A stretch of 64,000 bases of DNA. Origin: Blastomussa wellsi. Lineage: Eukaryota > Cnidaria > Anthozoa > Scleractinia > Plerogyridae. The position numbers and the translations under genes were made by a program. Positions 13,392 to 25,900 of the stretch are shown in pieces; the stretch's first letter is position 1, and each line of letters starts with the position of its first letter. The stretch is from the NCBI GenBank assembly GCA_947652115.1, contig OX393570.1, positions 16,941,918 to 17,005,917 of the forward strand, in the 5' to 3' direction. The notes below the pieces were generated by a model, which was not told the origin of the DNA, made no database searches, and worked only from the letters and a program-made list of their open reading frames with translations.

Positions 13392-16300
13392 ATGTGTGTT
13401 TTCCTATGCTCCTACCACGCTAAGACAGAACATATTGTTCTTATTCCTATGTTCGGAGGCAGCCACTATCTTTTGTTCAGGCGTATTGGCGAAGAACTTG
13501 GAAATCGAGGACACAAGGTGAATATATAAATACCCTTCCATTTGTACATTTTGTCACACCCCTGAGCAATGCGCGCGTGCTCTGATATTTTACACGACAT
13601 GTTTGCACTAAATTTTTTGTCAGTTTCTGCAGGTTCATTCTTAATGAGCGCCTCGATTGCTCGCTCAAAAATTGCATTTGTTTTGAAAGTAACCCTGAAC
13701 AAGTATAAAGGAAAACTAAGAAGCATGTGTCTTTATTAAGTACGAGGAAAATTCCAATTTATGCCTAGAAATCGAAGAACGCAGATTCGATGCAAAATTA
13801 TAATGTCTTTGGTTTTCACGTTTTGTTAATTCAAAATTCAGGTTTAAGTTGCATATTAAATTAGGGTAAATTGTTGGTTTTAATATCAATATTTATATTT
13901 AACGAGATTGAAGAAGGGAAAGGGTTTCGAATATCTTGTTAAACTACACTTTCTGGGCCTTTTAAGTCACATCGCGTAAATAAAATGAACCTTGAGAAGC
14001 AAAGAAAATAGCCAACAAAATTGAGTACGGATACTTCATTTAAATTTGATCACCACCTTGCATACTGTGCATCAGTGCTTACATGTTGTTGTGTCACGCA
14101 ACACTGATAAAATGGTTTCATAGATAAAGAGTGGAGAGCTTATACGAAAATAGCGTGCGATCATGCCCTCCCTACCTACTTGTCATTAAAAGACGCCCGA
14201 TCGCAGGTTAATACTCCTCTCCCCTGTTCCCTTCCCCCCTCTCCCCCTCTCTCCCTACCCACTCCCTCCATATAGAGCCATATTTATTCTCTTCAAGTGT
14301 GAGTTAACCCAAATGGCGTTTATACCATTATGGCTTCCAATAGTGCTAACGGTTACACGATTTATACCTAAAAATATTTAAAAATATTTGATTGGAATTA
14401 CCGCATAAACGAAGTTCGACGAAGTCCGTGTGGGGTAGCTGGACTATGACGTGGGAATCAGAGTTTTCTCCACATCCATAAAAATAAATGAACTTTTGAA
14501 TGCCATGTATAATAAAAAAGTTTGTAGGGGCTTCACAACATCCATTACATATGATCGGTTCATTCCACTTCAAATCCAGGTGACAATGCTTCTGCCCTCA
14601 GCCCAACTTTATAAACCGAGTGATAAGTTTACAATCAAGACCTACAAAGTTACGTACGAGCCGGGATTTGAAGAAAAATTCATAGAAAAAACCGTCTTAA
14701 AAGACAAGAACGACACTAAGGAATCACCGTCGAGCCTGCAGATACTAAAAAACTTTGCAGAGGTTCCTGCAAATTTCTGCCGATATTTGTTAGAGTGGGA
14801 AGGCATGAAAGATTTAAAACCCGACATAATTGTCGGCGACTCGCATTTCAGCTGCAGTGGAGTTGTAAGAGACGCTATGTTGCCTATTTTCAAGAGCCTT
14901 AACCCTCTATCGTTTACCGGTCTAGATGACAAGATGTCTTTCACTGACCGTTTGGTGAACGTGGCTGGGTGTTTACTTGTCAATATCATTGGTAGAGTTT
15001 TTATGTTTCCCGCCATGGACAAAGTAAAGCAAGAGTATGATATAAAACCAGAAGTTAGCACAAGTGAAGCCTTAGGAAAAGCGGAAATTGTTCTTGTCCA
15101 AACGCATTTTGCTTTGGATTTTCCAAGACCTCTTACGCCAGGTGTGGAAATTAAAATATTTTTACAAGAGTGGGTTATCCATGCAGGTTAATATTGAATT
15201 AGTTTTTCTAACGGCTTGGCATGGTTGAGAATTAAAACCATGGTACGTGGGCAAACATTTCTGCATCATTCTTCTTTAAAGGGACATTGTCACGGAGATT
15301 TTTCGGCTTTTGTTTAGTAACACGACAGGAAGACAATGAATGAAGTAGTTTCTCTCGTATAGTAAATGTCTACAAGAACACCAAGAGGAAATTATGAAGT
15401 AAGTTATTGAAAGAAGTGGGAACCATAATTAATTTTGAGCTATTTTTCCGAGCCACAAGGGGAGAACTTGAAAAAGTCAGGCTGACTTTTTCAAGTTCAG
15501 ATCCAAAGCTCCTGGCGGGATCACAGTCATATTCATTCACTCCTTTCGTAGCTTCATTACACTGACATAGCAATTTTTGACAAGAGTTGACCACTTTCTG
15601 TAGATTTCCAGTGGTGTAAATATTTACGTGACAGTGTCCCTTTAACCCAGGCCTATCTTACCTTCAACAGCTTTCGTAGATTGTTTTATGGCTAACATCT
15701 AAATTGGTATGGAAATCAAATTCAATTACTTGCTGAAATATCGGTAAAGACAGGGCTCACCTTCACCACTTGTATTGCTTTAGGTGAAAAAGAAAGGACA
15801 TAAGTTGAGTTGAATTTGATTGGACCTAATGGGACACGTGGTGGCCTAATGGTTCGTGCGCTGGACTTCGGATTGAACGGTCCAGGTTTACCCCTGGCCA
15901 GGGCACTGCATTATGTCCTTTGGCAAGACACTTTACTTTCATAGTTTACTTTCTTCGCCATGGTGTTTGGGGTCTACCTCGGTGTAAAAACCTTTTACTT
16001 TTTTCTTTGTTTTTTAGCTATTTGAGCTCTTTTTTTTAGCTATAGTTTTTCTGTTCCATATAGTTTGGAGGTTCTTTGTTGTCTTCGTTCGTTCTTTTTT
16101 CGTTCGTACTTTGTTCGTTTTTTGATTTATGACACTAGTGAGTTTCATAGGTTTTTACACCGAGGATGAGACTATAAATGGATATCACAAACTTTTATTC
16201 TGGGTCTGGGGGGAGGGGGGGAGGGGCGGTGGTAACCATGCGGTGCCTAGCATTCCATCCAGGGGAAGTAGGAAGTCTTTGATAATATATCATACGAGTC

Positions 16301-17698
16301 ATTTTTATTTATTATTTTTTAACGCAGCGATAATCGTCACAGGCCCACTTTTGCCTCATCCTGCTAAAGCCCTTCCACGTGATCTAGAGAGCTTTTTCAC
16401 AAGCTCAGGGGACGATGGCGTTATTGTCGTTGCCTTCGGTTCGATGGTCTCTGCTTTGCCGCCGCAAACGTTGAACGTGATAGCTAAGGTACTTGGTAGA
16501 ATGAAGCAGAAGGTTTTGTGGAAGATAAAAGGTACTTTAAATGTCTAGGCTTTGTTTGGTTTACTTGAGAGCCACATTCGCACTTCACGACAAGACTGCC
16601 CAATACTTAGTTTTACTTTGTAACATTATATGACGGTATTTACTTACAAGAGACAAGACAATTGCACTCTTTTATTACCATTAAGACACCGTTATTACCG
16701 TAGCAACTAACGTCTAACCCTTCAAAGCCATTTTACCTGCAACTTTCATACTACTCGCGGGATGACCCTCAGAAGATAAGCCGGTTATTCAGTATATATA
16801 TAATGAACATATATATGCCGAAATTTACGCCAAGTCCAAAATTGGTGAAAAAAAATATTTGAACTGAAACGTTTCACTTTAAAGTGCCTGTGAAATGAAA
16901 AAGAAAAGCTTTTGAAAAATAAGCTTATTTGAAAGGCCTTTAAAAGTGAAGAAGAATGGCGTTTTCATTTTTGTGATATCTCCTCTTGTTTCAGAGATAT
17001 TCTAGACATGAAATCTCGTCAAATCTTTCCCTGTACATAACATTAGCCAATCTTAAAAGGGTGAACTATCCATAGTTTTCTTTCTGTTTGTTTCCCAAGA
17101 CATAGGCGTACGGACAATTTTTTACCAAGGGAACAGTGAACCATTTGCCCAAAAAATTATCTCATGTTGCTTTGCCCAAATTTTCTAATGCTGCCCAAAA
17201 AGTCTGATTTGCCCAAAATTGGGGGGGGGGGGGGGGGGGCTGCTTCCCCCTGTCCTCCCGGCCGGTACGCCTATGTTCCAAGACACCAAATTAAGACACG
17301 TGTACTTTCCCTTGCCGTTGCATCGTCCTCGGAAGTTATATGTAAGATTACTTTTTTTTAACCATTGAACAGGAAACCTTCTGAGCTCTAAAACGTCCAA
17401 CATCAAGACAGTTGATTGGATACCACAGAATGACGTTCTCGGACACGCCAACACAAGGGTATTTCTTTCTCATGTTGGTCATAACAGCATGTACGAGGCA
17501 GCATACCATGGTGTTCCCATTGTTGGATTTCCTATGTCGAGTGATCAACCTGAAAATGCTCGACAGATCGTACGAGCTGGTATGGGGCTATGGGTAGATA
17601 TTAACACTGTTACTGAAGATCGACTAGACAAGGCCATTTCTCGGGTTCTGTCGGAGCCTAGGTATGTTTCCAACAATGTAAAGAGCAAAATAATGTAA
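13392..17698 (+). CDS. UDP-glycosyltransferase (family 1, UGT-like), C-terminal anchor not found
   Basis: Exons read as 13392-13517 (or from an acceptor at 13377), 14580-15141, 16328-16531 and 17373-17661; all junctions are GT/AG and keep frame. Family members transfer sugar from UDP-sugars to small lipophilic acceptors in the ER. Exon 1 gives a hydrophobic leader and then HIVLIPMFGGSHYLL, whose His fits the catalytic base. Exon 2 ends in FPRPLTP and exon 3 continues with VTGPLLPHPAK and VVAFGSM. Exon 4 carries the donor-sugar signature: WIPQNDVLGH, FLSHVGHNSMYEA and a DQPENA motif. The usual HGG of this signature reads HVG here. Exon 4 has a good donor (CCTAG/GTATGT), but no following exon with the expected transmembrane anchor is recognisable before the next gene. 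Reading through stops at 17698, giving about 405 residues against about 530 for vertebrate UGTs. The start is also uncertain: ATG 13392 is the only in-frame ATG, and an upstream exon is possible. Confidence 0.85.
15276..15645. mobile_element. TTAA-flanked MITE inside a UGT intron
   Basis: The element runs 15280-15641 between two TTAA copies (15276-15279 and 15642-15645). Its ends are AGGGACATTGTCACG and the near-exact inverse CGTGACAGTGTCCCT. In its middle is a perfect 16-bp palindrome (15464-15479 with 15483-15498). It has no transposase. TTAA duplication is typical of piggyBac- or Kolobok-type movement; which of these applies is inference. Confidence 0.8.
15838..15995 (+). repeat. tRNA-derived SINE, copy 1 (GGCCTAATGGTT family)
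   Basis: The head GTGGCCTAATGGTTCGTGCGC resembles a pol III A box and is followed by a diverged B-box region (ACGGTCCAGGTTTACCCC). The body then reads TTTGGCAAGACACTTTACTT. A second member with the same head is at 55889. It is not a tRNA gene because there is no cloverleaf. Confidence 0.65.
15976..16164. repeat. Inverted repeat pair CCTCGGTGTAAAAACCT
   Basis: CCTCGGTGTAAAAACCT at 15976 is matched by its reverse complement AGGTTTTTACACCGAGG ending at 16164. The spacer is T-rich. It is probably a small foldback element overlapping the SINE tail in the UGT intron. Confidence 0.55.
17093..17283. mobile_element. hAT-like MITE (CATAGGCGTACGG family), copy 1
   Basis: The element spans 17101-17275. 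It begins CATAGGCGTACGG and ends CCGGTACGCCTATG, a terminal inverted repeat. The eight bases before it (TCCCAAGA) and after it (TTCCAAGA) agree at 7 of 8, which fits a hAT-type 8-bp target duplication. The inside repeats the word TTTGCCCAAA and has a 19-base G tract. It lies in the last UGT intron. A second copy is at 28266-28424. Confidence 0.8.
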
Positions 17699-18640
17699 TC
17701 AGTCTTACGCGTCTTATACTTTGACAAATTGACATTAAATTGTTTGCAATAATGCCTAAATTCCAAATTTTAACGGACAAAAGAGAAATATGGTGGGAAC
17801 TAGACAATCGCTTTTAATTTCACTGCTCCGCCGGTTTTGATTTGAGAGGTTCTTTTGTGTGAAACAATTGGGCAACCATTAAATGGAGGTGCGCGGGAAA
17901 TTTAAAGCGATAATCTCGTCCATTTTTTGGCTGCTAAGGAATTTGGAACTAAGGTACTATTACTTGCAAAATAGTTGAAACCCTCTATCGAAAATTGCAT
18001 TTTTCTTAGAAGAACGCGGCCCCTTTCTCAGTTGTAGGTTAGAATCAGACAACATTATCCAAGGCGTCATTGTTAAAACGTCTAAAATAACTCTTCCTGG
18101 GATACATAATTCAAATCAGACAAATATCACTGCAACTAGAAGCTGCGATGTACTAGGATCGCCCGCCACCTCTCCGAACGAGCCACACGTCATTGGTTAT
18201 CAATTCATAACATGTGATAACAATGCTGCTAGCCCTAAAAATCAATAGAGGTAGTGTTTATGGCAAGCGCATTCCAGAGAGGTAGTGGTTAACTGATATA
18301 TTAGTCTGACAATGATCTTCTAATTGCTCGTAGCTGAAGTCAGTTTAAATAAATAATAACATTTTTATTACAAGTAAATAATTGTACGTATTTTTGCGGT
18401 AATTGATGTTATTCATCACTACCTTGAACATTAAAGTATACCCTCAAAAGTCTCCTGTTCATAATTTGTATTTGTGTACACAGGTTTTATATCCTTGTCG
18501 AATTTACCACTTTTGGTAGGATGCCCGATAAATCACTATCCAGTGAATAGCAGTACGTTTTGTCAGCACTTCTTATAGTCTGGGTAAACAGCCCCAGATG
18601 GTGACTCCCAAATTAGAGAAATTCATTGTGGTGTTAAACA
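17699..18640. other. Intergenic stretch where the missing UGT 3' exon would be expected
   Basis: I looked here for a UGT membrane-anchor exon (a conserved stretch, then about 20 hydrophobic residues, then a basic tail) and saw none. The stretch is AT-rich and has frequent stops in all frames. Confidence 0.5.
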
Positions 18641-18650
18641 TTTATTTATT
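18641..18650 (-). terminator. Overlapping poly(A) signals for GPCR copy 2
   Basis: On the minus strand this reads AATAAATAAA, about 180 bases after the stop codon of the minus-strand receptor. It is assigned by motif and position. Confidence 0.5.
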
Positions 18651-18825
18651 TGGAGCTATATAGCTATAGATTGGGCCCATTTCGTCGATATTGTGGAGAA
18701 AGTAAAGGTACAGAGATTAGAGTTTTGAATTAGGAGGTGTCTCGCGTTAGGCACCAAATTGTAGTGGATATATGTCAACATGTTAGTCATGGACAAGGCC
18801 GGACCGCAGAAATGACACGCGCTAC

Positions 18826-19926
18826 TTATAATAAACCAGACGTCATTGTAGAAGTTCGACTTTTCTTTTGGCTTCCAACACTATTTACTCGCATAAAATC
18901 CTCCCGAACCCCTTCAGGCCTACCAAAGATCTTGTAAAATACCTTGCACAGATGATCTTTGAACGCATTGCGATAGCTTTCGTTCAGGATCGTATAGCAG
19001 ATAGGATTGGCGGCACTGTTAGCAAATGTTACTATATTGCAGAACGCGACTAGGTCCCAAAACTTGTCATACTGTTCTTCGGCTTTGCCGAAGTCCAGCC
19101 ATAGCCACATGATGTTGGTAGGCAAAACGCACACTGCAAACATCAGCGTCACTACTTTGAGCATGCGCACGACTTTCTTCGCTTCGTCTGCTTGAAGATC
19201 CTGCAAGTACCGGTTACCATTCCTCGTGCGTCGAGCAAGTTCCCAGCCAATACTGACGTAGGCACCCGCAATTACGGTCAGCGGAAATACGTACTCAAAC
19301 ACGAACAGGCAGGCCGTGTACGTCTTTCTTGCATTTCTGCTTGGCCAGTCCTCGTCGCATCTACCTGTAACGCCATTCTTTTTTAACACGCTGATATATG
19401 GCGTGACGAAGATAAGCGAGGCCATCCAAATTCCGAAAATGATCCACTTAGCGTTTCTGATGGTCAGCTGCTGACGAAGTGGGTGGTTTATTGCCCAGTA
19501 ACGCGATAAGCTCACAGCCGTTAGGGTGTATATGGACGCAAAGAGGGACAGGGTCTGCAATGGATATATAACCCTGCATAGTAGTGCACCATATGGCCAT
19601 CGGTTGTCCATTTCCTGCACGGGAATGTCAAATGGAATGCAGATACAAGTCAGTGTCAAGTCTGCAATGGCCAAGTTTAAAACGAAGTAGTTCGTAACCG
19701 TTTTCATCTTTTTTCTTCTTAAGATCACCGTGCAGACAAGGGAATTACCAACTGCACTGACAATGAATATAACCACGTAAAGAGTCAGCTTAAGAGGTCT
19801 CAAATCAGTCGCCATTAATTCGGAACGCTGCGTAATTATCTCCACAGCGTTGGAGTTTGTCCACATTGTTAAATTTAGGGTTGGAAATCCTTTCTGAGTT
19901 CCAGAATTATTAAATGATGTTTCCAT
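18826..19926 (-). CDS. Intron-less class A (rhodopsin-family) G protein-coupled receptor, copy 2
   Basis: A 366-residue seven-helix receptor starting at a true ATG (19926). Sequons lie near residues 7 and 18. TM1 has GN (60-61), TM2 has LNLAIAD (Asp89), and Cys117 with Cys190 can form the TM3-loop 2 disulphide. TM6 ends CVLP (266-269), TM7 has NPICY (307-311), and a Cys-containing helix 8 and a Ser/Thr-rich tail follow. The TM3 motif is SRY (141-143), so like its partner it lacks the acidic residue of D/ERY. Shared blocks with the receptor at 11160-12287 (CICIPFDIPVQE, MWLWLDFG, FANSAANPI) show that the two are paralogues. They lie about 6.5 kb apart in convergent orientation with the UGT gene between them. 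No intron, frameshift or early stop is seen. Ligand unknown; a neuropeptide-type receptor is my best guess. Confidence 0.93.
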   Translation of the reverse strand: METSFNNSGTQKGFPTLNLTMWTNSNAVEIITQRSELMATDLRPLKLTLYVVIFIVSAVGNSLVCTVILRRKKMKTVTNYFVLNLAIADLTLTCICIPFDIPVQEMDNRWPYGALLCRVIYPLQTLSLFASIYTLTAVSLSRYWAINHPLRQQLTIRNAKWIIFGIWMASLIFVTPYISVLKKNGVTGRCDEDWPSRNARKTYTACLFVFEYVFPLTVIAGAYVSIGWELARRTRNGNRYLQDLQADEAKKVVRMLKVVTLMFAVCVLPTNIMWLWLDFGKAEEQYDKFWDLVAFCNIVTFANSAANPICYTILNESYRNAFKDHLCKVFYKIFGRPEGVREDFMRVNSVGSQKKSRTSTMTSGLL

Positions 19927-22900
19927 TGCTTATTTCTTCAGTTAAGATGCCAATACTGATCGCATAAAAGATCACTGACTGAAACGCCAAAACCTCCTAC
20001 GTTCACTTCTCTCTGAAAAAGAACATCAATCGCAGATTAAACGTGCTTTTTTCCTCCCGCAAGTTACTCTTGCAGCGTTACATGTTGCCGCTTTTATATT
20101 TGTAGACGGAGATATACATTAAGTATATTTTCTTTACCGTTTCCTGTTCAAGCTTTTTTATCATTTTATTTGTGAACTCCTCTGACTTTGCTCAAATTGG
20201 TCAGTTATGTGCACTTGGGATCAGCACATCGATTAAATAAAGATTGTATTGCTAGCAAAAATAAACTAAATATAAAAACAATAAGTAATCAAAAAATGAA
20301 AGGGAAACATTCAAAGAATTTTATCGTGGACGCTAGAAGGCATATAATTACAAAATGTGTGTTAGTTTCTTCTATTTTACGGACATGTGGGGCTCACGTT
20401 ATCTGTGTAAGTAATCCCCATTTCGGTACTTTACGGTTACTTTGCGGTTTATTTTAAGTTTATGTTGAATGTTTTGATAAAACTTTGCGTCGCAGTTTAA
20501 AACATAAACAATGTTATTTTTTAATAAAATCGAACGCTTCGAAACATTTTAAGACAAAAAAGTACCGGAATGATATGGTCCGTGAAAACCTAACTGTTTC
20601 TTTCCAAAAATCGTCGGGTCCGGACCATTATTTTGACGAGTCCGGGCCAAATTTTGCTGTCGTGCAAATGGCCTTTTCAGGTGTGTGTCAAAATCATGAA
20701 ACATATATGCTAAAAGGAAAAAAAATCTTTTGATTTACTATTAACGTATTCCAACACAATTATACAATGCCTGAAATTACTGATTTCAGTTTGTTGCTGT
20801 AAATTGATGTTTGATGCTTTATGATCGATTGTGTCGTCTTTTAAAAGAATATAAAGTCATGTATTCTGTTGATTTTGTCCTACTTCTTTTATATAATTCG
20901 TAAGATTTGTGTTTAATAGCCGTTCATTATCATGCAGCCTTTCTTGTGAACGTCTAGACAGGAGACCAAATTTCAGCCTGGATACTGAAATTCACAACAA
21001 AAAGGCAGAAAGAAGAAAGATTGAACGTACATTTAAGGCTCAACACATTAATAGCGGTAACAAAAATGAATGTTTTAAAATTTGTGATACACAAAGACGC
21101 GACAAAAAGTCAATATTTCGATACCAAAATGAAAGCTAAGTTTTGCCTTGTACTGACAGATTGATTTATACCAATTATGATTGTGTCAATTCTAAAATTA
21201 CTTCAAAAATTGCTTATTACTTTGTACATGTACCATATTCAAATGTTCAGCGTCCAATATTCTTCAAAGTAACAGGCAATATATTTAATAGGGGCAAGAG
21301 GTCATTTTTGTAACTGAAACATTATTTCTGTTTCCTTGGACTGAGGCTTTACTATTTGAGCAGTAACACTTCATTGTGGTGTTTAATACGTTCTGGATTT
21401 TGGCGCCTCAAGTATCAAAACATGTTGCTTCACTTACTGATTCTCCATTCTTTAATTTTTCCATCCTCGCGTTCTATCTCTACTGGTTTTTGTTGTTGTT
21501 ACTTTTGCGTTTAGAAAGAAAACAATCCAGGGAAATAATGCATGAAATTGTAAGAAAATAAACAATATCGCAAGTAGGCATTATGTTATTAAGAAGTTGT
21601 TATTATATATGCACCCGGAAGAAGCTCGATAATACTAATGACTTTTGAGTGTTTTAAAACTTTGAGCCTCATTCTTAAAAAAAAGTTATACAGTATTGTC
21701 AAAGTAGTCTGCGGATCCACTAGGCTGTCGCCACAGCCACTTTGCCATGTTTTTGGAAGATCCTCATGTTTTCGCGATATTTAAAGCTGTTTTGTTTTCG
21801 TTTGAAGATGATATTAGAACATCGAAACATGTTATTACTTAGGTTGACCAATTTGGAGGAGTACTAAGAAATATACCATATAGTACTGCTCTCTTTGGCT
21901 GCCTTTGTTGATTTTTGCCTAAGATGAAACGTCAAAGTATGTAAACACCAATATATGGTTCTTACCTTCGGCTTGTCAGAAACGTCATTTTGAGCGATCA
22001 AGTAGAAATTTTATAACAAGGACTTTCTTTGCTACTTTGCACTGCAAAGTGCTTCTGAAGTTCCAGGCTGGTTACCGACATGCAGCAGTCAAGAAATCTA
22101 CCCCAGCCCCTTTTGTGTGCTAACTTTTATACACCCTTAAAAGGCATTAACCCTGCACTACGGTAGATAATGATTTTTTTAATTATATTTTTCATCACGT
22201 AAATTCCATTTTGCAAAAAGGGTGCATTAGAGGCAGTGTATACACAATGCCTTTTAGCTCATTTGCGCGTGAAAGACGTCACTCAAGCCGTCAGAATCAA
22301 TGGAAATACTCAAGGTGCAAGAATTATGGAACTGAATAAAAGAAGCAAAATTATCCTTCTTTTTCAAGTTTAAACTGGGCTTGTTCGCCATTTTCAAAGG
22401 AAAAGTAATTAAAAGAAGTTCATACTGACTTTATCATAAAAAAATAAAAACGGTGAAATAAATATCCACGATTCGTTGGTCCTGCCTGTGTAAATCGTTT
22501 GCGTATTAACCTTTTCTTTTCCTCGGGCAAAGAAATGTAATTTTGGGATGAATATGATAACTTCGGCCACGTTCTGTTTCAAGTGTAGGCAGGGATGATA
22601 GTTTTAGCAAAAAGATATGCATATCGCAAACTTTGCCCGCCTACTTGGAAAGCCCTTTAATCTATTGTGAAGATATTTTTTTTTACTAACCTCGGAAACC
22701 GCACTTGAAGAAATTCAGTCATAATGCCTTATTTTCAAAGATAACGGATCTGGATTTTAAAAATTACTTGAAACGACAGCTAGCGTGCTAAAACTCACGA
22801 GTTGTGGCAAAGTAATTCACTCACCTACCAGCTAAGCTTCTAAGCGACATCGAAAGATGTCGTACCTCAAAAGTAACCCAAGAATGATCCATTCCATGTA

Positions 22901-25900
22901 TTCAATTTCGCCGGCACGGCTCTTTGCTATGGAGAAAACTTAATTGTTAGAAAAATTTAAGGAGAGCTTGGCATCGGCCGCCTGGAACCATTAACATTAC
23001 CAAATGAACATTTTTATGCGTAAACATAATGACCGGCTCGGCAGGGGTCGGTAAATATTTTATTTTTCACTGTACACAGCACTTTTTTTTGTTAAGCAAC
23101 AAATGTTGGAAATTAATAACATGGAGAGTGGAGTCTTTCTTAATCTTTTGTAGATGCTGTACGTTAGATGCATAAGGAGAATTTGGAAGAAAGTTCAAAT
23201 ATCGCCGTCCCAATACGCCTTTGACATGAAATCTTAGGAAATGTAAATCCCGAGAAATTATTTTTTCCGGAAAATTAATGCGTTTCTGTTTGATTTTATT
23301 AAACTGCTGACCTTATTTAAGGCCGAAGGGAACTTTAATTTACATCTTTTATGCCGGGTTTCGATGAGATCCGGTATTTTTTTGCTATCTTTAAACCTCA
23401 GTCAAAAGAAGGAAATTAACCAAGATATACTTCTAATACACTATGATTCATCAACGCTTAATGTTAAAAATGAAAATACATCAGTTTAACTTGATACCGA
23501 GAAAAAACATTCGTCTTCTGATGTTTTTATTTTAGTGCAAAATGTGGCGCCCAATGTAGGGTACTTAGATAAGAAATTAATTAATTGAACTAAAAAAACT
23601 TAACTAGGCTCCTTGGGATAAAAGACAGAATTTGTTTTTTTTTTCCTTTTCATCTTCCTTCTTCAAAAATGATATTGTTATGTCATGTAACAAATTCAAA
23701 TGGAATTACTGGCGCTGGCTTTAAGCTAGCTTATGATGACTTCGAAAAGTATCTATGTTAGAATAATTACCGAGTACTTAAAGCAAAGACAAAAAATCGC
23801 TTTCTGCCCTTACGTACAATGAGGATATGTTTGTCGTTATGTTGTTACCGTTTCCCACTTTTTCCCCCATCTAAACTTTCACGGAAGATGAATTAAATAT
23901 ATAATTAGATCTTTTATTCTAAACTTTCATTGAAGATCTATCAAAAATAAAATTGCATCTTTTAATAATGGAAATATGAAATTTTTCCCCTTGTATACTT
24001 GAATGAGAATATACATGTAGTTGAAGGAAATTGAGACGAACGTGTGGCGAGAAAAGCAATAATCAGGAATATTTTTTTCAAGTGCTTTTTGCACAGAAAT
24101 TCACACATAAACGGTGCCGTTGGTTTGATAGAAGAATTGCTAATTAGTTAGAGCCGTTTTCAATTCGGTGTCAAAAGTAATCAGCGAATTGCTTTGGTTT
24201 TGCGTTACTACGCTCAGTGATTGGTTTAAAAATCTCGCGCCACTTTTTCAACCAATCAGAAGTAAAACCAAAACCAATCTTTTTCGCGTGTGCACGTTTT
24301 CCCGCGCTTTGTGTCGGGTACGTGTACTGACTTCGTATTTTGATTAATTCACTGGATTGTCTCTTTCCTTTCATTGTGACTGAAATTACTTTGGTTTTGG
24401 TTTTACGACGCTCGATATTATTGAAACTCGCTCTATAACATACAAACAGTCCATAGGGCTCTTTCATTCTACTTTTGTATGCGTTTAAACTCGCCTCGCT
24501 AACTGCGTTTGAAAGTAAAAATTATTTTGAATTACCTCAAAAACGAGCTTGGAGGGGCTAATTTAAGTGATTTACAAAACAATTGAAATTGTAAGCCATT
24601 TATGAAAGGTTGGATTTGTGGTTAAATTTTTTCCGGTCCAAATTCAGACGGGGACACTCATGATAGTTGTTTTTGTTGCTGTTGCCAACGTGTGGATTTA
24701 AAGGACAACAGAAACAGGTTCTTTAATTTTTTTTCATTTGAGGATTTTCATCATTTTGAAGTCAAAAAATGGTAAAATTTGTACCCTGTTTCACTTTTTT
24801 TATTAAAAGCATAAAAAAAACAAATCAATAAGAGTAATAATAAATCAATAAGTCAATCAAGCAATGAATACCAGTAATTTATTAACGTAAAATGTTGAAC
24901 ACGCCATACCCTTACCTTCATTTAAAAAGCATACCCCAAACATTGGCCCCACATATTGGGTAATTAAACCAATACATAGTTGACATAAGAAACCTTTTTT
25001 CTATAGCGTAACTCCTTCAGTTTTTATACAAGGTAAAAAAACTGCTATCCATAGAGGCCCTATATAATAAAGTAGATTGTAGGAAATCATAATGATAGTT
25101 AAGTACAAATAAAAATAGCATAAAATGGCATGTAAACTAAATTTAAAAATTATAATTCCAGTGAAATCGCAAAATATATCATGTACAAATAGTCTTGGTG
25201 TTACATTGAGGTATTTCCTAATTGCTTTTGCTGTATTGTTTTCAGTTCAGCCAGAAATGATTATTCCTCACGTTTAACTAATATTCTTTCAATATTCAAT
25301 TAGAGCATCAAAGTATTCAACAATATTATTAAAGATATTAGTCGAATTACTTCCATCTATAGATATTCATGCTTCGTGATCATAGTCTTGCACACATCGT
25401 TGTTAACCTACAGGCATGATTAAACGAAAGATATTACATTTGTTTCCTTGCAATGCAATAACGTGTATTTTGATATTTTTGTTTGAATTTGTGGGCATGT
25501 GCATGGAAGCACATACAGTTTTTTTCTTTTCTACAGTCAACATGGCCACTTATAAAAGATTGTAATGATACCACCTTGATAACAAAGGATGAAATTGATT
25601 TTTTTTTCTGCCAAATAATTCTTCCTGAAATTATCAGCCTTGGTCTTGCAAACTTCCTAAATTATATAAGAAACTTTGCTGCTTTGCGGCTTTATTATTA
25701 TTATTATTATTATTTATTGCAATGATATCCTTCGAACGAATGAATTGCAGCTTATGAAACGTGCCGCCATACATACACTTGAAGAACGTTTTCCAAAATT
25801 AGCAAATGTTATCTTTTGGCAAGTTGTTTGAAGTAAAAAATAAACATTGCTTGAGATTAATTGAATCGATAGCTCCGAGGAGAAGATAAACCATTCTTCC

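Noticed and set aside
15142..15191. Continuation of UGT exon 2 beyond 15141 to the donor-like GGTTAAT
   Set aside because: The donor at 15141 (CCAG/GTGTGG) joins to exon 3 giving the family-typical PLTPAIIVTGPLLP; the longer version inserts foreign residues.
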